Positions 7,873 through 16,657 are shown, counted from the stretch's first letter. The stretch is 64,000 bases of DNA from Geodermatophilus sabuli (GCF_900215145.1 NZ_OBDO01000004.1:1-64000), one strand, 5' to 3'. Notes: generated by a model not told the origin, from the sequence alone. Made by a program: numbers and translations.

Positions 7873-8996
7873 TCGTCGTCGTGGTGGTGGTGACCGCCCT
7901 GGTCTTCGACTTCACGAATGGTTTCCACGACACGGCGAACGCCATGGCCACGTCGATCGCGACGGGCGCGTTCACGCCCAGGACCGCCGTGGCGACCGCC
8001 GCCTGTCTGAACCTGATCGGGGCGTTCCTGTCGGTCGAGGTGGCGAAGACGATCTCGGGCGGACTGGTCGACGAGACGCTCATCGACCCGGTGGTGATCT
8101 TCGCCGGTCTGGTCGGAGCCGTCCTGTGGAACCTGTTGACCTGGTTGCTCGGCATGCCGTCGAGTTCGTCACACGCGCTCTTCGGCGGCCTGATCGGCGC
8201 GACCTGGGTGGCGGGCGGGGGCGGGGCGATCAACTTCGACGCGGTGCTCAACAAGATCATCCTGCCCGCCCTGCTGGCCCCCGTGGTCGCTGCGCTGATC
8301 GCGGTCCTCGCGACCTACCTGGCCTACCGGGTCACCGCGCGGGCGGCACCCGACGTCGTCCGCCGTGGGATCACGATCGGCCAGCGGGTCTCGGCGTCCA
8401 TGGTCGCCCTGGCCCACGGCACCAACGACGCGCAGAAGACCATGGGCGTGATCACGTTGACCCTGATCACGGCGGGGATGCTGGCCCCTGGCTCGCCACC
8501 GCCGTTCTGGGTCGTCCTGACCGCCGGCCTGGCGATCGGGCTGGGTACCTACATGGGTGGCTGGCGGATCATCCGGACCCTCGGCAGGCGCGTCAGTGAC
8601 ATCACGCTGATCCAGGGGTTCACCGCCGAGACCACCAGCACCACCGTCATCCTTGCCTCCAGCCATCTGGGGCTGCCGCTGTCCACGACGCAGGTCTGCA
8701 CGGGTTCCATCCTCGGAGCGGGTGCCGGTCGCCGGCTGGCGTCCGTGCACTGGGGGATCGCCGGACGGATCGTCCTGGCCTGGTGCTTCACGCTGCCGTC
8801 GGCAGCGCTGATGGGCGCCGCGGCGTCGTGGCTGGCGGCGACCGGCACGGTGGGCGTGGTGATCGTGGCGGTGATCGGGACCGCCCTGGCCTCGGGGATG
8901 TACACGGCGTCGCGTCGCAACGCGGTCACCGCAGCCAACGTCAACGACCCGCCGCGGACGGCGACCACCGACGTGCCCCTCGGCATGGCGGTCTGA
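7857..8996 (+). CDS. pit: Low-affinity inorganic phosphate transporter, PiT family
   Basis: A 379-residue membrane protein with the two PiT signatures: FTNGFHDTANAMA in the first helix (about residues 19-31) and AHGTNDAQKTMG in the second half. These duplicated P-D/N elements couple phosphate or metal-phosphate to protons. GMPSSSSHALFGG and GLPLSTTQVCTGSILGAG are the paired conserved loops. The start is GTG 7857 after a GGGGG tract. A small membrane protein follows 21 bases later, as often seen with pit. No PhoU-like partner is visible. Confidence 0.93.
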   Translation: MDVSLIVVVVVVTALVFDFTNGFHDTANAMATSIATGAFTPRTAVATAACLNLIGAFLSVEVAKTISGGLVDETLIDPVVIFAGLVGAVLWNLLTWLLGMPSSSSHALFGGLIGATWVAGGGGAINFDAVLNKIILPALLAPVVAALIAVLATYLAYRVTARAAPDVVRRGITIGQRVSASMVALAHGTNDAQKTMGVITLTLITAGMLAPGSPPPFWVVLTAGLAIGLGTYMGGWRIIRTLGRRVSDITLIQGFTAETTSTTVILASSHLGLPLSTTQVCTGSILGAGAGRRLASVHWGIAGRIVLAWCFTLPSAALMGAAASWLAATGTVGVVIVAVIGTALASGMYTASRRNAVTAANVNDPPRTATTDVPLGMAV

Positions 8997-9017
8997 CCGC
9001 GGGAGAGGAGGCCGCTC

Positions 9018-9260
9018 GTGCACATCGACTGGCCCACGTTCGCCGCGATCGCGGTTGTGGCGGCCGCGGCGACCGTGATCGTCGTCCTGCTGGTTGCGTT
9101 CGCGCTCGTGGGGCTGTCCGGCCGCTCGGGAGGGCGGGTCGGGCCCGGTGACAGTGGCACTTCCGGTAGGCGCCCCGCCGCCGGCACGGGCGTCGCCGCG
9201 CTCTGCCTGCTCGCTGCCGGGTTCATCGTCTGCTATGGCCTGTACCTGATCATCGGCTAG
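9018..9260 (+). CDS. Small two-helix membrane protein linked to pit
   Basis: An 80-residue protein with a hydrophobic segment at about residues 8-32, a Gly/Ser/Arg-rich linker and a second segment at about 57-79. The start is GTG 9018, decided by AGAGGAGG six bases upstream. Short proteins of this form commonly follow pit in actinobacteria and are annotated as hypothetical. A role as accessory subunit of the transporter is inference from position. Confidence 0.75.
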   Translation: MHIDWPTFAAIAVVAAAATVIVVLLVAFALVGLSGRSGGRVGPGDSGTSGRRPAAGTGVAALCLLAAGFIVCYGLYLIIG

Positions 9261-9331
9261 GAGGCACCAGCGTCTGGACACGGCCCACCGGATCGTCGAG
9301 GAACGCCGGCCCTGGAGTCTCCTGACGTGTC

Positions 9332-9350
9332 ACCCCAGCGGCCTGCTGGG
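9332..9350. promoter_or_regulatory. Inverted repeat before the HicB-like gene
   Basis: CCCCAGC at 9332-9338 and GCTGGGG at 9344-9350 pair perfectly around a 5-base spacer, ending 19 bases before the next start codon. It may be an operator of the small gene or a weak terminator of the pit transcript; no T-tract follows. Confidence 0.35.
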
Positions 9351-9369
9351 GCCTGAACTGGGAGGACGG

Positions 9370-9549
9370 ATGGCCGACTACACCGCGACCGCGGTCAGCG
9401 AGGGTGACCACTGGGTGATCGACGTGCCGGGTGTCGGCACCACCCAGGCCGACCGCGTCGAGGACCTCGAGGAGATGGCTCTCGATCTGATCGTCGCCAT
9501 GACCCACGCCGCTCCCGAGGAGGTGCACATCGAGCTGCGCATCGTCTGA
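9370..9549 (+). CDS. HicB-like small protein
   Basis: A 59-residue protein starting at ATG 9370 behind a GGGAGGA site. The pattern YTATAVSEGDHWVIDVPGVG followed by a helix (ADRVEDLEEMALDLIVAMT) is the partial RNase-H-like fold of HicB antitoxins. The C-terminal DNA-binding domain of classic HicB is absent and no HicA toxin gene is adjacent. It is probably one of the solitary HicB-fold proteins common in actinobacteria. Function is unknown. Confidence 0.7.
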   Translation: MADYTATAVSEGDHWVIDVPGVGTTQADRVEDLEEMALDLIVAMTHAAPEEVHIELRIV

Positions 9550-9579
9550 GTGCGGTCCGTCGTGCCAGCGCCCGGTGGA

Positions 9580-9987
9580 TCAGCCGGCCAGGAGGACGCC
9601 GACGAACAAGGCGCCCAGAGCGCTCAGCCCGGTCAGCGCACCGAACACGACCAGTCCGCCCCGGCTCCCGGCGCGGGCGTGCAGGAATGCCGTCACCCCG
9701 GAGACCAGGACGAGGACCAGCTTGACGGTCAGGGTGGTGCGGTACTCCGGCCCAGCATCCCCGATCGCGAGGACGTTCCAGATCCCGGTCGCGACGAGCA
9801 GGGCGAAGGCGGGCCAGGCCACCCGGTTGAAGGCCCGGGCGGCGTTGCGGGCGGCGTCCGGCCCGGCGTGGCGCAGGACCGGGACCAGCGCGGCGAGGGT
9901 CAGCTGCCCGCCCACCCACACGGTCGCCGCGAGGACGTGCAGGAAGACCCGGATGACACCGAGGTCGATGCTGAGCACACGGAGCAT
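9580..9987 (-). CDS. CopD-domain membrane protein
   Basis: A 135-residue protein with four hydrophobic segments. The first contains FLHVLAATVWVGGQL, the helix typical of the CopD copper-resistance family and of heme-binding four-helix relatives. It is the bare CopD domain without CopC. ATG 9987 is supported by GGAGGAGG on the complement about 10 bases upstream. It diverges from the dehydrogenase gene. A role in copper or heme handling is family-based; no other copper gene is nearby. Confidence 0.75.
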   Translation of the reverse strand: MLRVLSIDLGVIRVFLHVLAATVWVGGQLTLAALVPVLRHAGPDAARNAARAFNRVAWPAFALLVATGIWNVLAIGDAGPEYRTTLTVKLVLVLVSGVTAFLHARAGSRGGLVVFGALTGLSALGALFVGVLLAG

Positions 9988-10095
9988 CGTGGCGGCCCCT
10001 CCTCCGGGTGGCCAGCGACTGCCGGCCGGGCGGGGGAGCGCCGCACTCGAGACACTGCGACGCTGGGGACCCGCCCGCTCCCGAGGAGGTCCGCG

Positions 10096-10965
10096 ATGGG
10101 CTACGTGTTCCCCGAGGACGCCGATCGGCGGCCGGTGGCCGTCGTCGGGGGCGGTGCCCTGGGTCGCCGTATCGCGGCCGTCCTGGCCGCGGGCGGCACG
10201 GACGTGCGGCTCACCGATCTCGACGCCGAGCAGCGGGAGGTCGCGCGCCGCTACGCCCTGGCCTCGCTCGAGGAGTTCCACCGGGCCCTCGGCCTGACCA
10301 ACCAGGGGCGCGGCACGGTGTCATCGGCCGACGAACTCCGGGACGCCGTGGCCGGAGCGTGGCTGGTGGTCGAGGCCGTCCCCGAGCGGGTGGACGTGAA
10401 GACCGACGTCTTCGGCCGGCTGGACCGGCTGGCCGAGCCCGACGCGGTCCTCGCCAGCAACTCCTCGTCCATCCCGACCAGCCAGGTGGTCGACCGGGTC
10501 GCGCGCCCGGAGCGGGTGCTCAACGCGCACTTCCAGTCACCGCCGGAGCACAACGCCGTGGAGCTCATGTCCTGTGGCCGGACCGACCCGGCGGTGGTCG
10601 ACGCGTTGATGGAGCGCCTGCCCCGGTACGGGCTCGTGCCGTTCCGAGTGCGCCGGGAGAGCGACGGGTTCATCTTCAACCGGATCTGGGCGGCCATCAA
10701 ACGCGAGTGCCTCATGGTGGTGGAGGAGGGCGTGGCCGCACCCGAGGACGTCGACCGGATGTGGCAGCTGTTCACCCGGCCGGGGACGCCCCCGTTCCGG
10801 TTGATGGACGTCGTGGGACTGGACGTGGTCCTGGCCATCGAGGAGCACTACGCCGCGGTGCGCGAGGGGATCCCCGACGGGCCGCGGCGGCTCGTGCGGG
10901 AGTACCTCGAGCAGGGCCGCCTGGGGCGCAAGAGCGGCCGGGGCTTCTACGACGACTACGACTGA
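10096..10965 (+). CDS. 3-hydroxyacyl-CoA dehydrogenase family protein
   Basis: A 289-residue NAD-dependent dehydrogenase. The N-terminal Rossmann motif is VVGGGALGRR (residues 17-25), and ASNSSSIPTSQ precedes the catalytic region with His145 (NAHFQSPP). The C-terminal helical domain ends with GRKSGRGFYDDYD, the family signature. GAGGAGG stands seven bases before ATG 10096. It would oxidise an L-3-hydroxyacyl-CoA or related hydroxy acid. Unlike the paralogue at 56.5 kb it has no catabolic neighbours; HFQSPPEHN in place of HFFNPVP suggests a different substrate. Confidence 0.85.
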   Translation: MGYVFPEDADRRPVAVVGGGALGRRIAAVLAAGGTDVRLTDLDAEQREVARRYALASLEEFHRALGLTNQGRGTVSSADELRDAVAGAWLVVEAVPERVDVKTDVFGRLDRLAEPDAVLASNSSSIPTSQVVDRVARPERVLNAHFQSPPEHNAVELMSCGRTDPAVVDALMERLPRYGLVPFRVRRESDGFIFNRIWAAIKRECLMVVEEGVAAPEDVDRMWQLFTRPGTPPFRLMDVVGLDVVLAIEEHYAAVREGIPDGPRRLVREYLEQGRLGRKSGRGFYDDYD

Positions 10966-11014
10966 GCCCGGCCGGTGCCCGGTGCCGCCTCGTCGGCTGC
11001 GCCCACCTGGACCG

Positions 11015-11914
11015 TCACGGCTCCAGGCACTCCGGGATGGAGTCGCTGAGGCCGTCCGGTGTCCCGGTGCGGCCCTCCGGGTCGAGGATCTTGACGACGT
11101 CGACGCTGTCGAACTGCTTGAGGGTCGGGAAGATCTCCCCGGCGATGGTCTCCGTGGAGCCGCCGCTGCTGCATCCCCCGGTGAGCTGCACACGTGCCAC
11201 CTGGTCCCGGATGCCCAGGCCGGTGAACCCGGTCGCGCCCGACGACAGCAGGGTCAGCCCCGCCGCCTGCTCCGCAGTCGTGGGGCCGGCGAAGAGCCGG
11301 TCCAGGACGCCGGTCGCCGGCGTCTGCGGCAGCACCGGCCGGGAGACGGCGACGTAGAAGGGCGGCTGGTTGGCGACGAAACGGTCCTCGTCGAAGAAGA
11401 ACACCTCGTGCTGCACCGTCCGGAAGGCCGCACCGACGTCGATCACCACGCGGTCGGGGTCGGTCAGGGTGGACACCGTGACGGCTTCCCGGCGGGCCAG
11501 TCCGATGCCGTACGTGGTGACGGCCTCGAAGTCGCCGGACCGCACCGTCGTCATGATGTTGGGCAACGCGAAGGCCACCCGGTCCGGTGCGGTCGGGGTC
11601 CCGGAGTCGTCGTGGGCGTCGGCCGGCTCGAAGCGCGCCTGCAGGATCGCCCGACCCGCGATCGGCACCGGCAGTCCCGACCCGTCGCCGATCAGCTCGG
11701 ACACGTAGGCGACCTCGGCGGTCGGCAGACCCCCGCGGAAGTCGAAGACGATCCGGTCGAACGTGGGGTGGTGCGCCGCCCGGATGCCGACGAGAGTCGG
11801 GGTCGTCGGCTGTGCCGGTGCCGCGGTGGGAGCGGCAGCCGCCGACGCGGGTGCCAGGACGCCGACCAGGACACCGGTCACCAGGAGTACGCAGAGCCGT
11901 CGTGGGGATCGCAT
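11015..11914 (-). CDS. Secreted AMIN-like/GerMN domain protein
   Basis: A 299-residue protein with a signal peptide (Arg-rich start, hydrophobic core at about residues 7-22, ASAAAA cleavage region). No lipobox is present. The AMIN-like domain (about 40-160) is followed by a GerMN-type sporulation/germination domain ending in GSTETIAGEIFPTLKQF with Cys residues flanking. Such proteins sit outside the membrane and are thought to touch the cell wall. ATG 11914 has GGGAGGA upstream. A palindrome lies 20 bases further upstream. The exact function is unknown. Confidence 0.8.
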   Translation of the reverse strand: MRSPRRLCVLLVTGVLVGVLAPASAAAAPTAAPAQPTTPTLVGIRAAHHPTFDRIVFDFRGGLPTAEVAYVSELIGDGSGLPVPIAGRAILQARFEPADAHDDSGTPTAPDRVAFALPNIMTTVRSGDFEAVTTYGIGLARREAVTVSTLTDPDRVVIDVGAAFRTVQHEVFFFDEDRFVANQPPFYVAVSRPVLPQTPATGVLDRLFAGPTTAEQAAGLTLLSSGATGFTGLGIRDQVARVQLTGGCSSGGSTETIAGEIFPTLKQFDSVDVVKILDPEGRTGTPDGLSDSIPECLEP

Positions 11915-12335
11915 GACGTCCTCCCGAGGTCGTGGACCGTGGTGGCTCCGACGGTCCGCGCGTCGGCGGCCGGCGGCGAGTGACACAGGTCCTGCGCACC
12001 GCGCCGGAAGACGTGCCGGGGGGACCGCCCGCTCACGACCTCGCCCGTGCGCCGTGGCGCGCTGCTCGCTGCCGCGCAGCATCCGGCGGGTCATGACCAG
12101 CGGGACCGGCTCCCACGCGGGTGGCGATGCGGACACCCACCCGCGAGGGCCTCTCGCTGCGGGTGCGCGCCAACAGCCGGCACCGACGTTCACCGTCGGG
12201 TCGCACGCGGACGGACCACACGCCGCTCCACGGGTGCTCCGGTGGGGCCTGCCGGAGCACCAGCGTGCACCGCCGTCGCGACGTGCGCCTGGACCCCACT
12301 GCGCGGATGCGGTCCGTTCGAGGGATCGCGTGCCG
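11915..12335. other. Intergenic region without a convincing gene
   Basis: Open frames here are Arg/Pro/Gly-rich on both strands and look like GC-driven noise. The only structure I can support is the palindrome at 11934-11957. The rest shows no homology I recognise. Confidence 0.5.
11934..11957. promoter_or_regulatory. Inverted repeat upstream of the GerMN gene
   Basis: GGACCGT at 11934-11940 and ACGGTCC at 11951-11957 are exact complements separated by 10 bases, 20 bases upstream of the gene start. Spacing suits a dimeric regulator binding one helical turn apart. No known regulator can be assigned. Confidence 0.35.
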
Positions 12336-12605
12336 TCACATCACCAGGTGCGCCGGCTCGCCGATGACCTGCTCGAGGTCGCCGGTCGCGGCCTGCAGCA
12401 GCCGGTGGCTCAGGTCCGACAACGCCCGTGCGACCGCGATCTCGTCGCCGATCTCGGGCACGTCGGGGTCCGTGGGGTGGAGACGGGCGAAGCCGACGCC
12501 GACGAGGGTGTCGGAGTCCTTGGTCCGCAGGTGGGCCACGGCGCGCGTGCGACCGTCGTGCTCCCCGATGGCGATCTCGACGGTCCAGCTCTTGGTCTGC
12601 TGCAT
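12336..12605 (-). CDS. DUF1876 protein (Rv1738/Rv2632c-like)
   Basis: An 89-residue protein of the DUF1876 family. It begins MQQTKSWTVEIAIGEHDGRTRAVA and ends in a helix with LSDLSHRLLQAATGDLEQVIGEP. In Mycobacterium tuberculosis the homologue Rv1738 is strongly induced by hypoxia through DosR, and its fold resembles ribosome hibernation factors. GAGGAGG lies six bases before ATG 12605, and a DosR-box-like palindrome sits 85-98 bases upstream. The neighbouring genes also have dormancy homologues, so a role in slowing translation under low oxygen is a fair inference. Confidence 0.85.
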   Translation of the reverse strand: MQQTKSWTVEIAIGEHDGRTRAVAHLRTKDSDTLVGVGFARLHPTDPDVPEIGDEIAVARALSDLSHRLLQAATGDLEQVIGEPAHLVM

Positions 12606-12689
12606 GTCAGCCTCCTCGGGTGGGCGGAGCGTTCCCGACTCTGCCCGCGCGTCCCGACCATCTGAACCGGCCGGAAGGCCGGATGCCGC

Positions 12690-12703
12690 GGGACCTCCGG
12701 CCC
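12690..12703. promoter_or_regulatory. DosR-box-like palindrome upstream of DUF1876 gene
   Basis: The sequence GGGACCTCCGGCCC fits the mycobacterial DosR core GGGACTTNNGNCCC with one pyrimidine change. It lies 85-98 bases upstream of the DUF1876 start, a normal activator position. The match is by eye; GC-rich DNA raises the chance rate. Confidence 0.5.
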
Positions 12704-12775
12704 CGCCCGGGCGCCTCGTCGGCCGGTGACGGTCGACGCGTGGCCGGGCCGTCGGCCGGGGACCACCGTCCGGGG

Positions 12776-13369
12776 TCATGGGACGCGGCGGGCCCACACG
12801 GGCTCGACGTCCGCCCAGCCGCGGGTCCACCGACGGTCCCTGTGGCGCGCCAGGAGTCCGAGGACGACCAGGTGTGTGGCGGCCACCGCCGCTCCGGTCA
12901 CGAGGAGGACACCGAAGCCCGACGCCACGGCGATCCGGGCGGCGGCAGCAGGCTCCAGCGGTGCTCGGGTGGGTGCGCCGGAGGCGTCCAGCCAGACGGG
13001 GACCTCGTCCCCGGCCCGCGCGCCTGCGGACACCTGCACCCGCCCCTCGTGCGGCAGGCCGTCGTCGCCGGTCCAGCGCGCCGGCGCCAGGAGGGCGCCG
13101 TGCTGCCCAGCGAGCGGACTGGGGACGTCGTCCAGGAGGACCGCGGAGGTGTGGGTGGTGGTGGCGGCCTGTTCGGCGGCCTCCGCGCGCAGGTCGGTGT
13201 GGATGACCGTGCCCACCGTCAGCGCGGTGGGCAGCGCCAGCAGGACGACGGCCAGCAGGACGACCCGCCAGAGGAGCTCGACGCGGTCCGAGCCACGCTT
13301 CAGGGGCCCGGCGCCCAGGGTGAACCACCGCACCGCCCGGCGGAGGGACCCGATCTGCCGTGTGGACAC
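12776..13369 (-). CDS. Rv1733c-family membrane protein
   Basis: A 197-residue protein with a transmembrane helix at about residues 32-53, an extracytoplasmic domain (about 55-140, with VPVWLDASGAPT) and a second helix at about 145-170, then a basic tail. This arrangement and the Trp/Leu pattern match the Rv1733c family, another DosR-regulon member in M. tuberculosis. The start is GTG 13369 with GGAGGA upstream. It follows the flavodoxin gene by 64 bases on the same strand. Function is unknown. Confidence 0.8.
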   Translation of the reverse strand: MSTRQIGSLRRAVRWFTLGAGPLKRGSDRVELLWRVVLLAVVLLALPTALTVGTVIHTDLRAEAAEQAATTTHTSAVLLDDVPSPLAGQHGALLAPARWTGDDGLPHEGRVQVSAGARAGDEVPVWLDASGAPTRAPLEPAAAARIAVASGFGVLLVTGAAVAATHLVVLGLLARHRDRRWTRGWADVEPVWARRVP

Positions 13370-13433
13370 GTCCTTCCTCCTCCAGCGTCGTCGTGTTCGT
13401 GGCCCCACCCGCGCGGTGCCGCCCGGCCGGGGC

Positions 13434-13985
13434 TCACCGGGCGGCCGGCGACCCGGTCCGGTCGCGGCGCGACTCGCCCAGTGCCGCGGCGATCTCGCCG
13501 GCCCAGCGGTCGATCGCCGGCCAGTCCCGGTGGTCACCGGGTCGGCCGCCGATCGCGCGCCAGAAGACCCTGCCCCACAGGGGGAGGCCGGCCATGGCGA
13601 CGATCCCGGCGAACACCAGGTGCCCTCGGGGACTCAGCCCGGAGGGGAACGCCGCCTCGATCCTCTGGACCTCCATCCCGACGACGGCCCGGCTGATCGG
13701 CCCGCGGGGTGCCGCACCGGCGACGCTGAAGCACCACAGCGGCCGGTCGCCGACGGTGGTCCGCCCGCGGCGGAGGAAGTCCAACGCGGCCGGCAGCCAC
13801 GCCTGGTCGTGGACCGCGCTGCCGATCACGAACGCGTCGAACCCGGCCGGGTCCACATCAGGCCCGAGGGGCCGGACGGCGACGTCGGCGACGTCGGCCA
13901 GCCCGGCGGCGATCCGTTCGGCGATGCCCTGGGTGGAGCCGGCCGCGGTCGCGTACCCGACCAGGACCCGCACGCTCTTCGTCAT
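13434..13985 (-). CDS. Flavodoxin-domain protein
   Basis: A 183-residue flavodoxin-fold protein. The FMN phosphate loop appears as GYATAAGSTQGIAERIA near residues 10-26, followed by VIGSAVHDQAWLPAALDFLRR, typical of the HemG/protoporphyrinogen-oxidase-like flavodoxins. The C-terminal part (WPAIDRWAGEIAAAL) is as in family members. It probably carries electrons from NAD(P)H-linked partners in the cytoplasm. It sits in the dormancy-type island, where redox balancing is a common theme. Confidence 0.85.
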   Translation of the reverse strand: MTKSVRVLVGYATAAGSTQGIAERIAAGLADVADVAVRPLGPDVDPAGFDAFVIGSAVHDQAWLPAALDFLRRGRTTVGDRPLWCFSVAGAAPRGPISRAVVGMEVQRIEAAFPSGLSPRGHLVFAGIVAMAGLPLWGRVFWRAIGGRPGDHRDWPAIDRWAGEIAAALGESRRDRTGSPAAR

Positions 13986-14009
13986 GTCCCCACGCTGCCC
14001 GCCGGGGAC
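13986..14009. promoter_or_regulatory. Inverted repeat abutting the flavodoxin start
   Basis: GTCCCC at 13986-13991 and GGGGAC at 14004-14009 pair around 12 bases directly before ATG 13985. The arms resemble half-sites of the DosR-like boxes but the spacing is wrong for that regulator. It may simply reflect the GGGGAC ribosome binding site. Confidence 0.25.
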
Positions 14010-14152
14010 GGGGGCGGGGAGGGACGGACGGCTCCATCACGGAGTGGCGGACGTCGCCGTGTCAGCGTGCCGCCTCGGCGCCAGGGACCGCCGGGACGGC
14101 GCAGACGGCGACCCCGGGGCCGCGAGCGGGGGCGGTCGGTGTCCCGGCGGGG

Positions 14153-14386
14153 TCAGCGCCGGCGGCCCCAGCGGAAGTACGCCGCCGGGCCGATCCAGTT
14201 GACCGCGATGACCGCCGCCCACACGGCCTTGCGGCCGTTCACCTCGGCCGGCCGGCGCCGGGCGAGGTCGGTCCAGGCGGTCACCGCCAGCGACAGCTGG
14301 ACGGACCCCAGCGTCAGCAGGACGGCGCGCTGTCGGCCGCTGAGGTCCGCCCACCGGCGCGGTGGTCTCCGCTGGCGCTGTGTCAT
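14153..14386 (-). CDS. PLDc_N-type small membrane protein
   Basis: A 77-residue protein: a basic start, a helix at about 22-40, a short RRRPAEVNGRK loop, and a second helix with AVWAAVIAVNWIGPAAYFRWGRR. This is the two-helix domain found at the N-terminus of cardiolipin synthases, here on its own. GGGAGAGG precedes ATG 14386. It is divergent from the wax ester synthase gene. Probably a membrane anchor or sensor-like protein; the function is unknown. Confidence 0.75.
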   Translation of the reverse strand: MTQRQRRPPRRWADLSGRQRAVLLTLGSVQLSLAVTAWTDLARRRPAEVNGRKAVWAAVIAVNWIGPAAYFRWGRRR

Positions 14387-14593
14387 GGCTGCCTCTCCCG
14401 TCGTGTCCGTGCGCGACCACCCTCGCGCACCGCGGCTGCGGGTGCTCGGGGCCGGAGTCCTGGCCGGCCGTGACCTCGGTCCCTGCGCCGGCTCGCGCGC
14501 AGGGAGCGAGGCTGGCTTCCGCAGGCGGTGGGGCGCGGCGGACACGGCGACGACCGACGGATCCGTGGAGCCGGACAGCGGAGGGAGGACGCC

Positions 14594-15964
14594 GTGACCG
14601 AGCCGCATCCGCCCGGACCCATCGCACGCGCCGGCCCGGCCGACCTCGCCATGCGCGCCATCAGCACCGGGGGCGCCCTGCCCATGCAGGTCGCCGCGGT
14701 ACTGGTGCTCGGGCCCCGCCGCGAGGCGCCCGGCGTGGGAGGCGACGACCTCGCTCGCGTGGTGGCCGAGCGGCTGGGCGGGGTGCCGCGGCTGCGGCAG
14801 CGGCTCCTGCGCGCGCCGCCGGGAGCCGGCCGCCCGGTGTGGGTCGACGATCCGCGCTCCACCGCTCCTGCCCACGTCCGCCAGGCGGCCGGCCCGCCGC
14901 CAGGTGACGAGCAGGCGCTGCTCGACCTCGCCACCGCGCTGGTCGCCGAGCCGCTGCCGGCCGACCGCCCGACCTGGTCGGCCCTCGTCGTCCCCGATCT
15001 GCCGGGCGGCCGGACGGGCGTGGTCGTCGTGCTCTCGCACGTGCTCGCTGACGGCATCGGTGGCCTGGCGGTGCTCGCCTCGCTCGTGGACGGCGGGCCT
15101 CCGTGCGACCCGTCGCCGCTGCGGCCCCGCCCCGCCTGGCACGTGCTGGCCGCGGACGCGTGGCGGACGCGCGCCCGCGCGGTGGCGCACTGGCGAGCCG
15201 GTGCCGCCCACCTCAGGGACGCCGTCCGGGCCGCCCGCGGCCTGCGCGCACCGCGGGCCACCCCCTGCTCACTGCTGGCGCCGACGGGGCCGCACCGCCG
15301 GGCCGCGGCGGTGCGGGTCCCGCTCGAGCCGCTGCGGCTGGCCGCCCACCGGGCCGGCGGCACGGTCAACGACGCCCTGCTCGTCGCCGTGGCCGGGGCC
15401 CTCGGAGCGTTGCTGGCCGGCCGCGGCGAGACGGTGGACCCCGTGTCCGTGACCGTCGTCGTCAGCGCGCGGCGCTCGGCCGGGCCGGCCGATCTGGGCA
15501 ACGCGACCACGCCGCTCGTGGTGACGGTCCCGGTGGCGGGCGACCCGGTCGCCCGGCTCGCCCGGTTCGCCGGCACCATCCGCGCGGCACGCGACACGGC
15601 GACCGGACCGCCCGTGATCGCCCTGTTGGGCCCGGTGTTCCGGGTGCTGGCCGCGGCAGGCGGCTACCGGCTCTACCTCCGGCACCAGCGCCGCTTCCAC
15701 ACGCTCGTGAGCAACCTGCGGGGGCCGGACCGGCCGCTGGCCGTCGCCGGCCGGCCCGTCGAGGTGATCGTGCCCGTGGCGGCGGGGGAGGCCGGCAACG
15801 TCACCGTCTCCTTTGACGCGCTCTCCTACGCCGGCACCCTCACCGTCACCGTGATCGCCGACGCCGAGCACGTGCCCGACCTGCCGGTTCTCACCACCGC
15901 GCTGCAGGAGCAGCTGGACGCGCTGGTCAGCTCCCCGATGCGCCGGCCGGCAGCGGCGCCGTGA
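14594..15964 (+). CDS. Wax ester synthase/diacylglycerol acyltransferase (WS/DGAT)
   Basis: A 456-residue acyltransferase of the WS/DGAT family, which esterifies acyl-CoA to fatty alcohols or diacylglycerol to make storage lipids at the membrane. The catalytic HHxxxDG motif is present as SHVLADG, with the second His (149) and Asp153 kept and the first His replaced by Ser. Later elements include GGTVNDALLVAVAGAL, NATTPLVVTVPV and LVSNLRGPDRPL. GTG 14594 is chosen for GGGAGGA just upstream. In M. tuberculosis the homologue tgs1 (Rv3130c) is a DosR target, in line with its neighbours here. Confidence 0.88.
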   Translation: MTEPHPPGPIARAGPADLAMRAISTGGALPMQVAAVLVLGPRREAPGVGGDDLARVVAERLGGVPRLRQRLLRAPPGAGRPVWVDDPRSTAPAHVRQAAGPPPGDEQALLDLATALVAEPLPADRPTWSALVVPDLPGGRTGVVVVLSHVLADGIGGLAVLASLVDGGPPCDPSPLRPRPAWHVLAADAWRTRARAVAHWRAGAAHLRDAVRAARGLRAPRATPCSLLAPTGPHRRAAAVRVPLEPLRLAAHRAGGTVNDALLVAVAGALGALLAGRGETVDPVSVTVVVSARRSAGPADLGNATTPLVVTVPVAGDPVARLARFAGTIRAARDTATGPPVIALLGPVFRVLAAAGGYRLYLRHQRRFHTLVSNLRGPDRPLAVAGRPVEVIVPVAAGEAGNVTVSFDALSYAGTLTVTVIADAEHVPDLPVLTTALQEQLDALVSSPMRRPAAAP

Positions 15965-15991
15965 GGGGGACGAACACGAGGCGCACGATCG

Positions 15992-16657
15992 TCACCGGGC
16001 CGTGGCCCCTGCCGGGTCCGACCGCGCACCCGCCAGCGCGCTGCCCAGGACCACCAGGGACAGGGCGACGGGGTAGACGATCCAGCGCTCGACGCCCCCC
16101 TCACCGAGCGACTCGAACACCGGCAGGCCACCCAGCAGCTGGTAGCCCAGGAGGAAGGCCAGCGCCACTGCGCCCAGCAGGACGAGGACCGGCCGCAGGG
16201 GACGGGCCACCAGACGGGCGGCCAGGACCGCCGCGAGGCCGCCGCTGAGGAACGCCAGCAGGGACACCAGCTGGTGGACGGCCATGACGGTGTTGCCGGG
16301 GAACACCCCGACCCCCACCATGCCGAGGGCCAGGCCGCCGAGCGGGAGCACGGCGGACAGTCGCGCGCCGGCCCGGGCGAGCAACCCGGCCGCAGCGCCG
16401 ATCGCGAGGCCGGCCACGATCATCGTGACGTTGAAGATGGCCGCGGAGGGCTGGCGGACGATGTCGTCCGGCCGCATGGCGGCGAGGTCGCTGACGGTGT
16501 TGACGCTGCTGCGGTAGTCCGCGGGGTAGAGCGCCTCGGCGGTGATGATCGCCAGCAGCACCCCCACGCCAGCGGTGACCAGCAGCAGCCCGGCGGCGGT
16601 CCGTCCACGGGTGCGTGGCCAGGCAGGGTCGGCCGTGCGGGTGCGAGTCGTCGTCAT
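15992..16657 (-). CDS. DUF998 membrane protein
   Basis: A 221-residue protein with six hydrophobic segments. It fits DUF998: YPADYRSSVNTVSDLAAMRPDDIVRQPSAAIFN between helices 1 and 2 and GVFPGNTVMAVHQLVSLLAFLSGG in the middle. ATG 16657 is preceded by a GAGGGGGA tract. It is convergent with the acyltransferase gene and divergent from the kinase-like gene, sharing with the latter an intergenic region that holds a DosR-like palindrome. The biochemical role of DUF998 is unknown. Confidence 0.8.
   Translation of the reverse strand: MTTTRTRTADPAWPRTRGRTAAGLLLVTAGVGVLLAIITAEALYPADYRSSVNTVSDLAAMRPDDIVRQPSAAIFNVTMIVAGLAIGAAAGLLARAGARLSAVLPLGGLALGMVGVGVFPGNTVMAVHQLVSLLAFLSGGLAAVLAARLVARPLRPVLVLLGAVALAFLLGYQLLGGLPVFESLGEGGVERWIVYPVALSLVVLGSALAGARSDPAGATAR

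Noticed and set aside
6801..7928. Long minus-strand open frame extending the permease far upstream
   Set aside because: It runs antisense through the Nudix gene and the start of pit, has no homology and is Arg/Gly/Pro-rich; it is a by-product of GC-rich codon use.
11969..12335. Several 60-200-codon frames on both strands
   Set aside because: None has a good ribosome site plus recognisable sequence, and all are Arg/Pro-rich noise.
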